Source: PALSA-612 sp963791225 | GTDB lineage: Bacteria > Actinomycetota > Thermoleophilia > Gaiellales > Gaiellaceae | Assembly (NCBI GenBank): GCA_963791225.1 | Contig: CAWBRV010000003.1 | Location: forward strand, 930,001-994,000 | Length of the DNA stretch: 64,000 bases | Direction of reading: 5' to 3' | Shown here: piece after piece, positions 34,984 through 44,913 of the stretch | How positions within the stretch are numbered: position 1 is the first letter of the stretch | Layout of the letters: each line of letters begins with the position of its first letter | Notes under the pieces: generated by a model | Seen by the model: the letters and a program-made list of their open reading frames with translations, nothing else | What the model was told of the DNA's origin: nothing | Databases searched by the model: none | Program-made: the position numbers and the translations under genes

Positions 34984-35468
34984 TCTACACAGGCCGGGCC
35001 GTCGTCGTCCCCGGAGACGACATCGACACCGATGTCCTTTATCCGGGCTCGTTCTTGAACGTCACGGATGTCGCCAAGATGACCGAGTATCTGTTCGAGG
35101 GGCTCGATCCTTCACTTCGAGATCGTCTCGGCGGAGACACCGCGCTCGTCGTCGGCGCCAACTTCGGCGCCGGCTCCTCACGCGAACACGTCCCGCAGGC
35201 GATGGCCGCGTCAGGAATCCGGTTCCTGGTCGGGAGAAGCTTTGCGCGGATCTTCTACCGCAACTGCATCAATCTCGGACTGCCGGCCGTGATCGCACCC
35301 GAGGCAGTGGACGCGGCCGACGCGGACGCGACACTCGAGCTCGATCTCGACATCGCCGTGGTCCGAGTGGGCAGCGATTCGTTCCCGATCACGCCGCTCC
35401 CGAGCTTCCTGCGGGAGATGTTCGACGCCGGCGGCCTCGTTCCCTGGATGCGCGCCCAGCAGGCTTGA
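34980..35468 (+). CDS. LeuD-type hydro-lyase small subunit
   Basis: A 162-residue swivelling subunit that completes the LeuC-like enzyme. GDDIDTDVLYPG and GANFGAGSSREHVPQAM are family hallmarks, the latter binding substrate carboxylate. It starts at a GTG overlapping the large-subunit stop, so the two are co-translated. Normal length. Confidence 0.92.
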   Translation: MIYTGRAVVVPGDDIDTDVLYPGSFLNVTDVAKMTEYLFEGLDPSLRDRLGGDTALVVGANFGAGSSREHVPQAMAASGIRFLVGRSFARIFYRNCINLGLPAVIAPEAVDAADADATLELDLDIAVVRVGSDSFPITPLPSFLREMFDAGGLVPWMRAQQA

Positions 35469-35493
35469 AAAGACGCTGGTGATGCAGTAGGTT
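35465..35493 (+). promoter_or_regulatory. promoter of the lipoyl/E1 operon
   Basis: TTGAAA at 35,465-35,470, a spacer of exactly 17 bp, and TAGGTT at 35,488-35,493. The transcript would start near 35,500, just before the palindrome, about 37 bp upstream of the lipoyl-protein ATG. The -35 box overlaps the end of the LeuD-like gene. Confidence 0.6.
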
Positions 35494-35505
35494 CGGCCGG
35501 CCGAC

Positions 35506-35526
35506 ATGCGGACATAACGTCCGCAT
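35506..35526 (+). promoter_or_regulatory. 21-bp perfect palindrome, probable IclR operator
   Basis: ATGCGGAC at 35,506-35,513 and its exact inverse GTCCGCAT at 35,519-35,526 are separated by ATAAC. It sits right after the predicted transcript start and 10 bp before ATG 35,537, where a bound repressor would block transcription. The operon encodes an IclR regulator four genes on, the natural candidate ligand. Confidence 0.65.
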
Positions 35527-35536
35527 AGCGAGACAA

Positions 35537-35776
35537 ATGGCGTACGAACTGACGCTCATCCAGATCGTCCCGGAGATGGAGTACGCGACGGTCACGCGCT
35601 GGTTAAAGCGCGAGGGCGACACCATGACTGCCGGCGAGCCACTGCTCGAGCTCGAGGCCGAGAAGGCGAACCACGAGGTCGAGGCGCCCGTCAGCGGTGT
35701 GCTTGTCTCGATCGTCGCCGTCGAGGGCGACGAGGTGAAGTTGGGTGACACCATGGCGGTGATCGACGAGAGCTGA
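35537..35776 (+). CDS. free-standing lipoyl-domain protein
   Basis: A 79-residue protein consisting only of a lipoyl/biotinyl domain. The modified Lys is in LELEAEKANHEVEAP, and the second conserved Gly-Val turn is SGVLVSIVAVEGDEV. It would carry acyl groups from the adjacent E1 alpha/beta enzyme. Normally this domain is fused to an E2 acyltransferase, but no E2 or E3 gene is in the window, so it must work with enzymes encoded elsewhere or pass the acyl group differently. The stop overlaps the E1 alpha ATG. Confidence 0.85.
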   Translation: MAYELTLIQIVPEMEYATVTRWLKREGDTMTAGEPLLELEAEKANHEVEAPVSGVLVSIVAVEGDEVKLGDTMAVIDES

Positions 35777-36783
35777 TGGCCGCGCTCGCGACAACGGAAG
35801 ACGTTCAGGCGCTCGAGCTGCTGCTGTTGAGGATGTGGCAGATCCGCAATTTCGAGCTGCGGGCGATGGAGTTGTTCGAGGAGAAGCTGATCCGTGGCTC
35901 CGTCCATCCGTACATCGGCATGGAGGCGATCGCCGTCGGGGTGTGTGCGGCCCTGCGCGACGACGACTACATCACGAGCACCCATCGCGGTCACGGCCAC
36001 TGCGTCGCTAAAGGTCTCGAGCTGAAGCTGATGATGGCGGAGATCATCGGCCGCGAGGATGGCTACTGCCGCGGACGAGGCGGCAGCATGCACATCACGG
36101 CGATGGACAAGGGCATGCTCGGCGCCGACGCGATCGTCGCCGGTTCGAGCGCGATGGCCGTCGGCGCTGCGCACGGGCTTCGCCTTCAGGGTCGTGACAA
36201 CGTTGTTGTCTGCTTTTTCGGGGACGGAGCGTCAAACCAAGGGATCCTGCATGAGGCGTGCAACCTGGCCGCCGTTCTTTCCGCGCCTGTGGTCTACGTG
36301 TGCGAGAACAACGAGTGGGCGATCTCGACGCCGGCCGCCTCATCGACCAAGATCGCGAACATCGCTGACCGCGCTGCCGGGTATGGGATGCCGGGCGTCG
36401 TCGTCGATGGAAACGACGTTCTCGCAGTGCGCGAGGCGACCCGCGAGGCGGCTGAGCGGGCCCGCGCCGGTGATGGTCCGACGCTGATCGAAGCGAAGAG
36501 CTACCGGGTGACGCCGCACTCGGCGGCGACCAAGACTGATCTCCGCCCACCGGAGGACCTCGATGCGTGGCGGGCTCGCGATCCGATCCTCGGATTCTCG
36601 CGCTATCTGAGCGAGAAGCTCGGGGTCGAGCCCGCCCGCCTCGAGGAGATCGAACAGCAGGCACAACACGACGTCGCGGACGCGGTCGAGTTCGCGCTCG
36701 CCTCGCCCCGACCGGAGCCGGAAACGGCGCTTGAGGACGTGTACGCACCGGCGGAGTGGTTGACACCGGGGAGGCTCGCGTGA
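35776..36783 (+). CDS. thiamine-diphosphate dehydrogenase E1 alpha subunit
   Basis: A 335-residue subunit of the acetoin / pyruvate / branched-chain 2-oxo acid dehydrogenase type. The TPP motif starts at GDG (149-151) and ends with NN (178-179) in CENNEWAIST. YIGMEAIAVGVCAAL and HRGHGHCVAKG are the usual substrate-channel stretches. It decarboxylates a 2-oxo acid or acetoin and passes the acyl group to lipoate with the beta subunit. The ATG overlaps the lipoyl gene's stop (position 35,776 shared), and its own stop overlaps the beta start. Confidence 0.93.
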   Translation: MAALATTEDVQALELLLLRMWQIRNFELRAMELFEEKLIRGSVHPYIGMEAIAVGVCAALRDDDYITSTHRGHGHCVAKGLELKLMMAEIIGREDGYCRGRGGSMHITAMDKGMLGADAIVAGSSAMAVGAAHGLRLQGRDNVVVCFFGDGASNQGILHEACNLAAVLSAPVVYVCENNEWAISTPAASSTKIANIADRAAGYGMPGVVVDGNDVLAVREATREAAERARAGDGPTLIEAKSYRVTPHSAATKTDLRPPEDLDAWRARDPILGFSRYLSEKLGVEPARLEEIEQQAQHDVADAVEFALASPRPEPETALEDVYAPAEWLTPGRLA

Positions 36784-37778
36784 GCGCCGAGCGGGAGCTG
36801 ACCATGGCCGAGGCGCTGAACGAAGCGCTCCACGAGGAGATGCGCCGGGACACGGGCGTGTTCGTGATCGGAGAGGACATCGCCACGATCGGCGGGCTGT
36901 TCCAGGTCACCGCCGGCCTGCTGGAGCGGTTTGGCCCGCAGCGGGTGATCGACGCGCCGATCTCGGAAGCCGCCCAGGCAGGCGCAGGCGTCGGCGCGGC
37001 TCTCGTCGGCTGTCGACCCGTCGTCGAGCTTCAGATCGCCGATTTCGTCTCGCTGGTCATGGACCAGGTCGTCAATCACGCGGGCAAGTGGCGGTACATG
37101 TCGGGCGGCCGCGTCACCGTGCCTTTCGTCCTCCGCGGGGCTGTCTCAAGCGGGATCGGCATGGCCGCCCAGCACTCACAGACGCTGGAAGCCTGGTTTG
37201 TCCACGCACCGGGCCTGGTCGTAATCATGCCCTCGACGCCCTACGACGCGAAGGGGCTGCTCAAGTCGGCGATCCGTGACGACAACCCGGTCGTCTTCCT
37301 CGAAAAGCGTCTGCTCTACAGCCGCCGCGGACCGGTGCCAGAGGGCGACTACACGGTGCCGATCGGTGTCGCCGACGTGAAACAGGAGGGCACTGACGTC
37401 ACCTTCGTCTCCTACGCGCAGGGTGTCCATCTGGGGCTGCAGGCCGCCCGGCAACTCGCCAGGGATGGAGTGAGCGTTGAGGTCGTCGACCTGCGGACGT
37501 TGAAGCCGATCGACATCGAGACGGTGGCCTCGTCTGTACGGAAGACGGGGCGGCTCGTAGTCGCGACCGAAGCCGCGCGGGCAGGAAGCATGGCCAGCGA
37601 GGTAGTCGCCAGGGTCTGCGACGAGGCCTTCGACTCCCTGAAGGCGCAGCCGGTACGGGTGGCGGCGAAGGACACGCCAATGCCTTACGCGGCGCCGCTT
37701 GAGCGAGCGGTGCTTCCTCAGGTCGAGGACGCCGTCGCCGCGATCAACCAGGTTCTCGGACGCGTGGCGGTCGGGTAG
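36780..37778 (+). CDS. thiamine-diphosphate dehydrogenase E1 beta subunit
   Basis: A 332-residue partner of E1 alpha: MAEALNEALHEEM, GEDIATIGGLFQVTAGL, the Glu of APISEAAQAGAGVGAAL that activates thiamine diphosphate, and the C-terminal VEVVDLRTLKPID. GTG 36,780 is chosen over GTG 36,756 because it overlaps the alpha stop by 4 bp and has GGGGAGG 4 bases before it. The two form an alpha2beta2 E1. Acetoin and pyruvate types cannot be told apart by sight. Confidence 0.93.
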   Translation: MSAERELTMAEALNEALHEEMRRDTGVFVIGEDIATIGGLFQVTAGLLERFGPQRVIDAPISEAAQAGAGVGAALVGCRPVVELQIADFVSLVMDQVVNHAGKWRYMSGGRVTVPFVLRGAVSSGIGMAAQHSQTLEAWFVHAPGLVVIMPSTPYDAKGLLKSAIRDDNPVVFLEKRLLYSRRGPVPEGDYTVPIGVADVKQEGTDVTFVSYAQGVHLGLQAARQLARDGVSVEVVDLRTLKPIDIETVASSVRKTGRLVVATEAARAGSMASEVVARVCDEAFDSLKAQPVRVAAKDTPMPYAAPLERAVLPQVEDAVAAINQVLGRVAVG

Positions 37779-37784
37779 CCGTAG

Positions 37785-38615
37785 ATGAGCGCCACCGTCG
37801 ATCGCGTAGCAACTGCCGATTCGGCGGACAGAGCCGCGACCGGCACTCTGCAGTCCGTCGTCAAGTCGTTCGACCTGATCGAGGCGCTGGTGGACCGCGG
37901 CGAGGGCACGGCGGCAGAGCTGGCGCACCACGTCGGAGAGCCCCGGAGCTCCGTCTACCGCATGCTGGCGACGCTCCAGGAATTGGGGCTCGTCGAGGCC
38001 GGACCACGGCGCGGCGTCTACCGACCTGGGCTCGGCCTGATCCGACTCGCGGGTGAGGTTCTCACGCGCTTCGACGAGAGGCAGCTCGCGCTGCCAGTGC
38101 TCGAACGCCTCCGGGTCGAGACCAAGGAGACCGTTCATCTCTGTCTTCGCCGCGGCTTTCAGGCCGTGTTCGTCGAGCGCTTACCGGGTGAGCGGGTGCA
38201 TTCGCTCGCCGTCAAGCTCGGAGGCGTGCTTCCGCTTCACGTCGGAGCGGCACCGCGGACGCTGCTCGCGTTCGAGGCGTCGTCGTTTTGGCAGGAGTAC
38301 TTCGCGGCCGTTCCGATCGAGCCCTGGACCGACCGATCTCCGGAGACGGAGGCAGACGTCCGCAAGCTGCTGGTCGACATCCGCCGGGAAGGCGTCGCCT
38401 TCAGCGACGAGGACGTAGTCGTGGGCGTGGCAACGGTCGGGGCGCCGATCTTCGACCATCGGGGCGCCGTTCGGGCCGCCTTCGCCTTCAACCTGCTCCC
38501 GGACGCGTTCCGTCGCGACCGAGACTCCTACCTGGATCTGGCTCGCAGGGCGTCTGCCGAGGCCAGTCGAGCCTTCGGATACGACCTTGCTGCCAAAGGG
38601 CTACCGGTCCCATGA
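37785..38615 (+). CDS. IclR-family transcriptional regulator
   Basis: A 276-residue regulator. The N-terminal winged helix is GTLQSVVKSFDLIEALVD, then TAAELAHHVGEPRSSVYRML. The C-terminal effector-binding domain includes VHLCLRRGFQAVFVERLPG and FSDEDVVVGVATVGAPIFD. It begins 6 bp after the E1 beta stop, inside the operon it probably controls through the palindrome at 35,506. The effector is likely a sugar acid or 2-oxo acid of the pathway (inference). Confidence 0.92.
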   Translation: MSATVDRVATADSADRAATGTLQSVVKSFDLIEALVDRGEGTAAELAHHVGEPRSSVYRMLATLQELGLVEAGPRRGVYRPGLGLIRLAGEVLTRFDERQLALPVLERLRVETKETVHLCLRRGFQAVFVERLPGERVHSLAVKLGGVLPLHVGAAPRTLLAFEASSFWQEYFAAVPIEPWTDRSPETEADVRKLLVDIRREGVAFSDEDVVVGVATVGAPIFDHRGAVRAAFAFNLLPDAFRRDRDSYLDLARRASAEASRAFGYDLAAKGLPVP

Positions 38616-38632
38616 CAAGGGAGGAGATGCGC

Positions 38633-39406
38633 ATGGACTTCCTGCAGAAACTGTTCGGCCTCCAGGATCGGGTGGCCGTCGTGACCGGCGGCGCCTCGGG
38701 CCTCGGCGCCGCGTTTTCGCGAGGACTCGCCTCTGCTGGCGCCACCGTCGTGATCGCCGACATCAACGAAGCCCTCGCCGACGAAGTCGTCGGCGAGATC
38801 GAGCGTGACGGCGGCAGCGCCGAGTTCCGTTCCGTCGACGTCACCGACGTCGCCGCCGTCAACGCGTTCGCCGACGACCTCGTCGATGCCCACGGACGTG
38901 TTGACGTGCTGATCAACAGCGCCGGGGCGGCTCATCGATCGCCGATCGACGAGTTCAGCGAAGAGGCGTACGACCGGATCCTCGCCCTCAACCTGAAGGG
39001 CACCTACTTCATGAGCCAGGCGATCGGCCGCAAGATGCACGCTCAGGGCAAAGGCAGCATCATCAACATCGCCTCGATCGGCGGCTTCATCGCCTATCCC
39101 CACTCGAGTGCTTACCTGTGCAGCAAGGGAGGCGTCGTGCAGGCAACCAAGTCCTTCGCGCTCGAGTGGAACGGGCGCGTTCGCGTGAACGCGATCGCAC
39201 CGGGACTGTGCGAGACGCCGCTCCTGAAGAAGGTCCTGGCTGAGAGTGGCTCGACGACCACGACGGACTTCATCCAGCAGCGGATGCTGGGGCCGCTAAT
39301 CCAGCCGGATGAGCTCGTGGCGGCGGCGATCTTCCTGGCGGGCGACGGCGCCGCGAAGGTGACCGGGCACACGCTGGCAGTCGACGACGGCTATCTGGCC
39401 CAGTGA
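38633..39406 (+). CDS. short-chain dehydrogenase/reductase
   Basis: A 257-residue classical SDR. The NAD(P) site is TGGASGLGAAF, NSAGA is the structural motif, and the catalytic Ser-Tyr-Lys are in IASIGGF and AYLCSKGG. Asp in VIADINEA suggests NAD preference. ATG 38,633 is supported by GGGAGG 8 bases upstream; ATG 38,612, overlapping the IclR stop, would add seven residues. In this operon it probably oxidises a sugar or polyol to a keto form or lactone. Confidence 0.9.
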   Translation: MDFLQKLFGLQDRVAVVTGGASGLGAAFSRGLASAGATVVIADINEALADEVVGEIERDGGSAEFRSVDVTDVAAVNAFADDLVDAHGRVDVLINSAGAAHRSPIDEFSEEAYDRILALNLKGTYFMSQAIGRKMHAQGKGSIINIASIGGFIAYPHSSAYLCSKGGVVQATKSFALEWNGRVRVNAIAPGLCETPLLKKVLAESGSTTTTDFIQQRMLGPLIQPDELVAAAIFLAGDGAAKVTGHTLAVDDGYLAQ

Positions 39407-39417
39407 GGGAGGCGACA

Positions 39418-40302
39418 TTGGAGATCGAACGGCTCGCAGATGGCCTCGGCGCCGCCGAAGGCCCCGCCTTCCTGCCGGACGGACGCTTCATCTTCGTCGA
39501 GATCTGGCGCAGCCGTGTCTCCGTCTGGTCGCCAGAAGACGGTGTGCAGACGCTCGTCCACGTCGGCGGCGGGCCCAACTCGGTGCTCGTCTGCTCGGAC
39601 GGCTCACTGCTTGTCACGCAGAACGGAGGCATCGACCGGGAATGGCGTGCCGACGATCAGCGACCCCCGTCGATCCAGCGTGTCTCGCCCGAGGGCGCGG
39701 TCGAGGTGCTCGTCACCGAGATCGAGGGCATACAGCTGAGCGCACCCAACGATCTGGCCTTCGGCCCGGACGCCAAGCTCTACTTCACCGACCCTGCCGG
39801 CGGCTTCAGCCGAACGACACCGCCGCCACCCGGCTACATCTTCTCGCTCGACCCCGACGGGACGGGACACGTTGTCGCGGAGGCCGGGCAGACGTTCCCG
39901 AACGGCATCACGGTCGAGGCGGACGGCAACGTTGTCTGGGTCGAATCGTTCACCCGCGCGGTCCGCCGCTATCACCCCGGCACCGGCGAGGTCGAGGACG
40001 TGTGCGTGCTCGAGGATCCGGACGCGATACCGGACGGGCTCAAACCGGCTGCGGACGGCGATCTCTACATCGCCACCGTCCTGACGGGAGGCGTCAGCGT
40101 CGTCGGCGCCGACGGTGCCGACAAGGGCCTCCTGAAGGGATTCGGCGACTACGTCAGCAACGTGCAGTTCCGTGGCTCCGAGCTGTGGGTGACGGACATC
40201 GGCGGCGGGTCGGGCGACGACGCCGAATACCACGGCTCGATTTCGCGAACGACGCTCGAGGGTGTGACAGGCCTCGAGCTGTTCCCAGGATCGATCAGCT
40301 AG
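39418..40302 (+). CDS. SMP-30/gluconolactonase-like lactonase
   Basis: A six-bladed propeller hydrolase of about 294 residues. Metal and fold motifs: GLGAAEGPAFLPDGRFIFVE (Glu ligand), SAPNDLAFGPDAKLYFTDP (Asn and Asp), TFPNGITVEADGNVVWV (Asn) and IPDGLKPAADGDLYIA (Asp). It would open the lactone made by the SDR. TTG 39,418 fits the GGGAGG ribosome site 5 bases away; GTG 39,403, overlapping the SDR stop, is the alternative. Confidence 0.9.
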   Translation: MEIERLADGLGAAEGPAFLPDGRFIFVEIWRSRVSVWSPEDGVQTLVHVGGGPNSVLVCSDGSLLVTQNGGIDREWRADDQRPPSIQRVSPEGAVEVLVTEIEGIQLSAPNDLAFGPDAKLYFTDPAGGFSRTTPPPPGYIFSLDPDGTGHVVAEAGQTFPNGITVEADGNVVWVESFTRAVRRYHPGTGEVEDVCVLEDPDAIPDGLKPAADGDLYIATVLTGGVSVVGADGADKGLLKGFGDYVSNVQFRGSELWVTDIGGGSGDDAEYHGSISRTTLEGVTGLELFPGSIS

Positions 40303-40383
40303 CGAAAGGAGGAGTAGAGCGACAACGTCACCGGCGGCCCGGAAGTCCGAACGTCTGACAGAGATTCGAACAGGGAGGACACG

Positions 40384-41829
40384 ATGAGCGACACGAAGCC
40401 GTTTGACGAGCTCGAGCCAACCGAAAGCCTCGTCAGCGGGCTTGCCTCGGGGCGGACATCCCGAGATGAGTTCATCAAGCGGGCAGGCATGCTCGGACTG
40501 TCTGCAACGGCCATTGGCGGCATGCTGGCGGCGGCCGGCAAGGCTACAGCAGGTGACATGCACGAGGCTCGCCGGCTAGCGGGGAGCACTGTCAACCTGC
40601 TCGTCCCCGCCGAGGGGGCGCAGCTGGGTGTCCAGGAAAAGATGGCCTATATGAAGAAGCAGTTCGGCATCGACGTGAAGATGACGGCGCTTCCCGTCGG
40701 GCCGCTCAACGAGAAGCTGAGCGCGAGCGTCAAGGCCTCGACCGGCACGTACGACCTCATCTCGGTGCTCGGCTTCACCGTCTCGGCATTCGTCGGCGGC
40801 GGTTACTTCACGCCGCTTGCCCCCTACATCAAGACCCTGCCGAAGAGCTACGGCTACCCGAGCGACTTCGCGCAGGGCGAGCTGGATTACCTGAGCAACT
40901 ACAACATCAAGACCCAGACCTTCGGCGGCAACACCCCCTACCTGATCCCGGGCCTGTACGCCGGACCGATCATCCTGTTCTACCGGAAGGATCTTCTCAG
41001 GAAGGCCGGGCTCGCCGTGCCGACCAACTTCACGAACTACCTCGCTGCCGCGAAGAAGCTGAACACGAGCGGGATCGCCGGCAACACCATGATCGCGAAG
41101 TCCGGCGACGTGTCAATGTTCCTGGTCGACTGGTACTCAAGGTTCGCCGGCATGGGCGGCCAGCTGATGAGTGGATCGCCGCAGCAGAAGAACTTCAGGC
41201 CCCGCCTCACGAGCCCGGCCGCCGTCGCTGCGCTGCAGCACATGGTCGACTGCGTGAAGGCCTCCACTCCCGGCGTGCTCTCGTACGACTTCACCGTCTC
41301 GACAAACGCGTTCAGCGCCGGCAAGACCGCGATGATGCTGATGTGGTCGACGATCGCCGGGCCGGTCTACAACCCCAAGACGTCCAAGGTCGCAAACGTG
41401 GTCGGCGTCACGACGACGCCTGGCAGCACGCCGGGGCTGCACGGCCGAATCGTGCGCGGAGGATGGGGCATGGGAATCCCGAAAAACGCCGTCAACAAGG
41501 CCGGAGCGTGGACGATCCTGACCTACCTCTGCTCGCGCGAATGGGGGTTGTACGAGGTGGCAGCCCACCAGACCGACCCAACCCGCAACTCGGTCTTCAA
41601 CAGCGCGGCTCTGAACAGAAAGTTCCCTTACCTGCGGGCTGCAGGACTGGCCAACGCTAAGGCCAAGATCCTCGAGATTGCAAACATCCCGGAGACGTTC
41701 GAGCTGATCACGGACGCGGCGGTGGAGTTCTCGGCGGCGCTGAGCGGCTCATCGACTGCCGCGGCCGCCTGCAAGGCCGCCAACGACAAGTGGATCGCCG
41801 TTCTCAAGCGTGGCGGCCACCTCAAGTAA
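40384..41829 (+). CDS. ABC sugar-transport substrate-binding protein
   Basis: A 481-residue extracellular solute-binding protein of the family 1 (maltose/glycerol-3-phosphate) type. The N-terminal SRDEFIKRAGMLGLSAT is a Tat-like or lipoprotein-like leader typical of actinobacteria, though only one Arg is well placed and no lipobox Cys is seen. GLYAGPIILFYRKDLLRKAG and RGGWGMGIPKNAVNKAGAW are ligand-lobe stretches. GGGAGG precedes ATG 40,384. It delivers the substrate to the permease pair downstream; the preceding lactonase and SDR suggest a sugar or polyol. Confidence 0.9.
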   Translation: MSDTKPFDELEPTESLVSGLASGRTSRDEFIKRAGMLGLSATAIGGMLAAAGKATAGDMHEARRLAGSTVNLLVPAEGAQLGVQEKMAYMKKQFGIDVKMTALPVGPLNEKLSASVKASTGTYDLISVLGFTVSAFVGGGYFTPLAPYIKTLPKSYGYPSDFAQGELDYLSNYNIKTQTFGGNTPYLIPGLYAGPIILFYRKDLLRKAGLAVPTNFTNYLAAAKKLNTSGIAGNTMIAKSGDVSMFLVDWYSRFAGMGGQLMSGSPQQKNFRPRLTSPAAVAALQHMVDCVKASTPGVLSYDFTVSTNAFSAGKTAMMLMWSTIAGPVYNPKTSKVANVVGVTTTPGSTPGLHGRIVRGGWGMGIPKNAVNKAGAWTILTYLCSREWGLYEVAAHQTDPTRNSVFNSAALNRKFPYLRAAGLANAKAKILEIANIPETFELITDAAVEFSAALSGSSTAAAACKAANDKWIAVLKRGGHLK

Positions 41830-41850
41830 CCGCTAGTCGCTGCCGGGCGC

Positions 41851-42774
41851 GTGAGCTTGGACGCGGCCAGCAAAACCCGCAGGAGCAAGCGTCTCACCTC
41901 GCCCACGCAGGGTCGGGGTGAGGCGCTTCTCCTGCTCGGTCCGTGCGCGCTCTACCTGATCGCGTTCTCGATCTTCCCGCTGATCACGAGCCTCTTCCGC
42001 TCGTTCGAGGACTACAACACGCGAACCGACACCTGGCGCTGGGTCGGCCTGCAGAACTACAGCCAGCTCATTCATTCGAGCGACTTCTGGACCGTGGTCG
42101 AGAACACGGTGCTGCTCACGGTCGTCGGCGTCGCCATCCAGGTGTTCTTCGGAACGGCGCTTGCGCTCTTCTTCAACCAGCAGCTGCGCGGCGCCTCGAT
42201 CGTCCGCGCGATCCTGATCCTGCCGATGCTGCTGACGCCGATCGTGGTCGGCCTGATGTGGCGGGCGCTCCTCGACCCGAACTGGGGCATCCTCAACTGG
42301 CTCTTCGTCCAGACCGGCGTCGGGCAGGTCGGCTGGCTGTCCGACCCGAACGTCGCGTTGTGGACGCTCGTCGTGGTCGACTCGTGGCAGTGGACGCCGT
42401 TCGTGTTCGTGATCGTCTACGCCCGCCTGCAGGCTTTGCCGCAGGAAGTGTTCGAGGCGGGGTCGGTCGACGGCGCCAACTGGTTCCAGCGGACGATGTA
42501 CCTGACGCTGCCGCTACTGATGCCGGCGATCGTCTTCGCGGCGGTCTTCCGCGCGATCGACGCCTTCCGGACGTTTGACCTCGTCTACGGCCTGACGAAT
42601 GGCGGGCCGGTCGAGTCGACGACAACGCTGTCGTTCCAGGCATTCCAGAACGGATTCGAGTTCCAGCACTACGGTTACGCGTCGGCGATCTCCTACGTGA
42701 TGGTGCTGGTGGCGGCGATCGGGATCACGGTGCTGTTCAAGGTGGTCAAGGTGCGACGGCTGGAGACGGCATGA
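41851..42774 (+). CDS. ABC sugar permease, MalF-type
   Basis: A 307-residue inner-membrane permease with six hydrophobic segments. The EAA loop is EVFEAGSVDGANWFQRTMYL, then TLPLLMP, which contacts the ATPase. The start is GTG 41,851, 21 bp after the binding-protein gene. Its stop overlaps the second permease ATG (ATGA). Confidence 0.93.
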   Translation: MSLDAASKTRRSKRLTSPTQGRGEALLLLGPCALYLIAFSIFPLITSLFRSFEDYNTRTDTWRWVGLQNYSQLIHSSDFWTVVENTVLLTVVGVAIQVFFGTALALFFNQQLRGASIVRAILILPMLLTPIVVGLMWRALLDPNWGILNWLFVQTGVGQVGWLSDPNVALWTLVVVDSWQWTPFVFVIVYARLQALPQEVFEAGSVDGANWFQRTMYLTLPLLMPAIVFAAVFRAIDAFRTFDLVYGLTNGGPVESTTTLSFQAFQNGFEFQHYGYASAISYVMVLVAAIGITVLFKVVKVRRLETA

Positions 42775-43610
42775 TCACGGCGCGGACGTTCGGGAGAGGC
42801 GTCTCCTACATCGTCCTCGTCCTGCTGGCGATCATCGGCATCGCACCCTTCCTCTACCTGCTGCTGCTCTCGTTCAAGTCGCAGCTTGAGACCTTTGTCG
42901 AGGTGCCGCCGACGCTGCACTTCGACTGGGCGACGATCAAGGACAACTACAGCCAGGTGATCCACGAGTACGGCTACTTCACGTTCGTCGAGAACTCGAT
43001 CATCGTCACCGGCATCTCGACGCTGATCGCGCTCATCCTCGGGGTACCCGCCGCCTACGCCTTTTCGCGCCTGCGTTTCCGCGGCAGCGAAACCTGGTCC
43101 TCCACGATCCTGAGCTTCCGGTTCATGCCGCCCGTTGCAGTCGCAATCCCGATCTTCCTGATGATCCGCTACCTCGGGCAGGTCAACACGTTCCCCGGGC
43201 TGATCCTGCCCTATATCGCATTCTCGCTTCCGCTCGTCGTCTGGATCATGATCGGGTTCTTCGACGAGATCCCTCGCGAGATCGACGAGGCGGCGATGGT
43301 CGACGGCCTGACGCGTCCGCAGGTGCTGCTGAAGGTGCTGCTGCCGCTCGCCCGGCCGGGAATGCTCGTGGCGGCGACGTTCGGCGTCATCTTCATCTGG
43401 AACGAATTCCTCGTCGGTCTCTACATCATCAATTCGCAGGACAAGGAGACGATCCCGATCGCGGCCTCGTCGTTGCTCACCGTCGAGAGCCCAATCAACT
43501 TCAACGTCGCCGCGGCCGTCGGCGTCTTCACTGTGATCCCGGTGCTCATCTTCGTGATCGTCGTCCAGCGGTACATCGTGCGCGGCATCACCGCCGGAGC
43601 CGTGAAGTAG
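42771..43610 (+). CDS. ABC sugar permease, MalG-type
   Basis: A 279-residue permease forming the heterodimeric channel with its neighbour. Six hydrophobic segments and EAA loop EIDEAAMVDGLTRPQVLLKV. ATG 42,771 overlaps the preceding stop. The stop is followed immediately by the ATPase ATG. Confidence 0.93.
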   Translation: MITARTFGRGVSYIVLVLLAIIGIAPFLYLLLLSFKSQLETFVEVPPTLHFDWATIKDNYSQVIHEYGYFTFVENSIIVTGISTLIALILGVPAAYAFSRLRFRGSETWSSTILSFRFMPPVAVAIPIFLMIRYLGQVNTFPGLILPYIAFSLPLVVWIMIGFFDEIPREIDEAAMVDGLTRPQVLLKVLLPLARPGMLVAATFGVIFIWNEFLVGLYIINSQDKETIPIAASSLLTVESPINFNVAAAVGVFTVIPVLIFVIVVQRYIVRGITAGAVK

Positions 43611-44864
<1,254 letters not shown>

Positions 44865-44913
44865 TCGACCTGCCGACGAGCGTTCTCGCCAGCCAGTCAG
44901 AGGAGGCACCACG

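Noticed and set aside
33715..35468. leucine biosynthesis leuCD
   Set aside because: Domains match, but the neighbours are catabolic and no leuA/leuB is nearby; a catabolic hydro-lyase is more likely, so no gene symbol is given.
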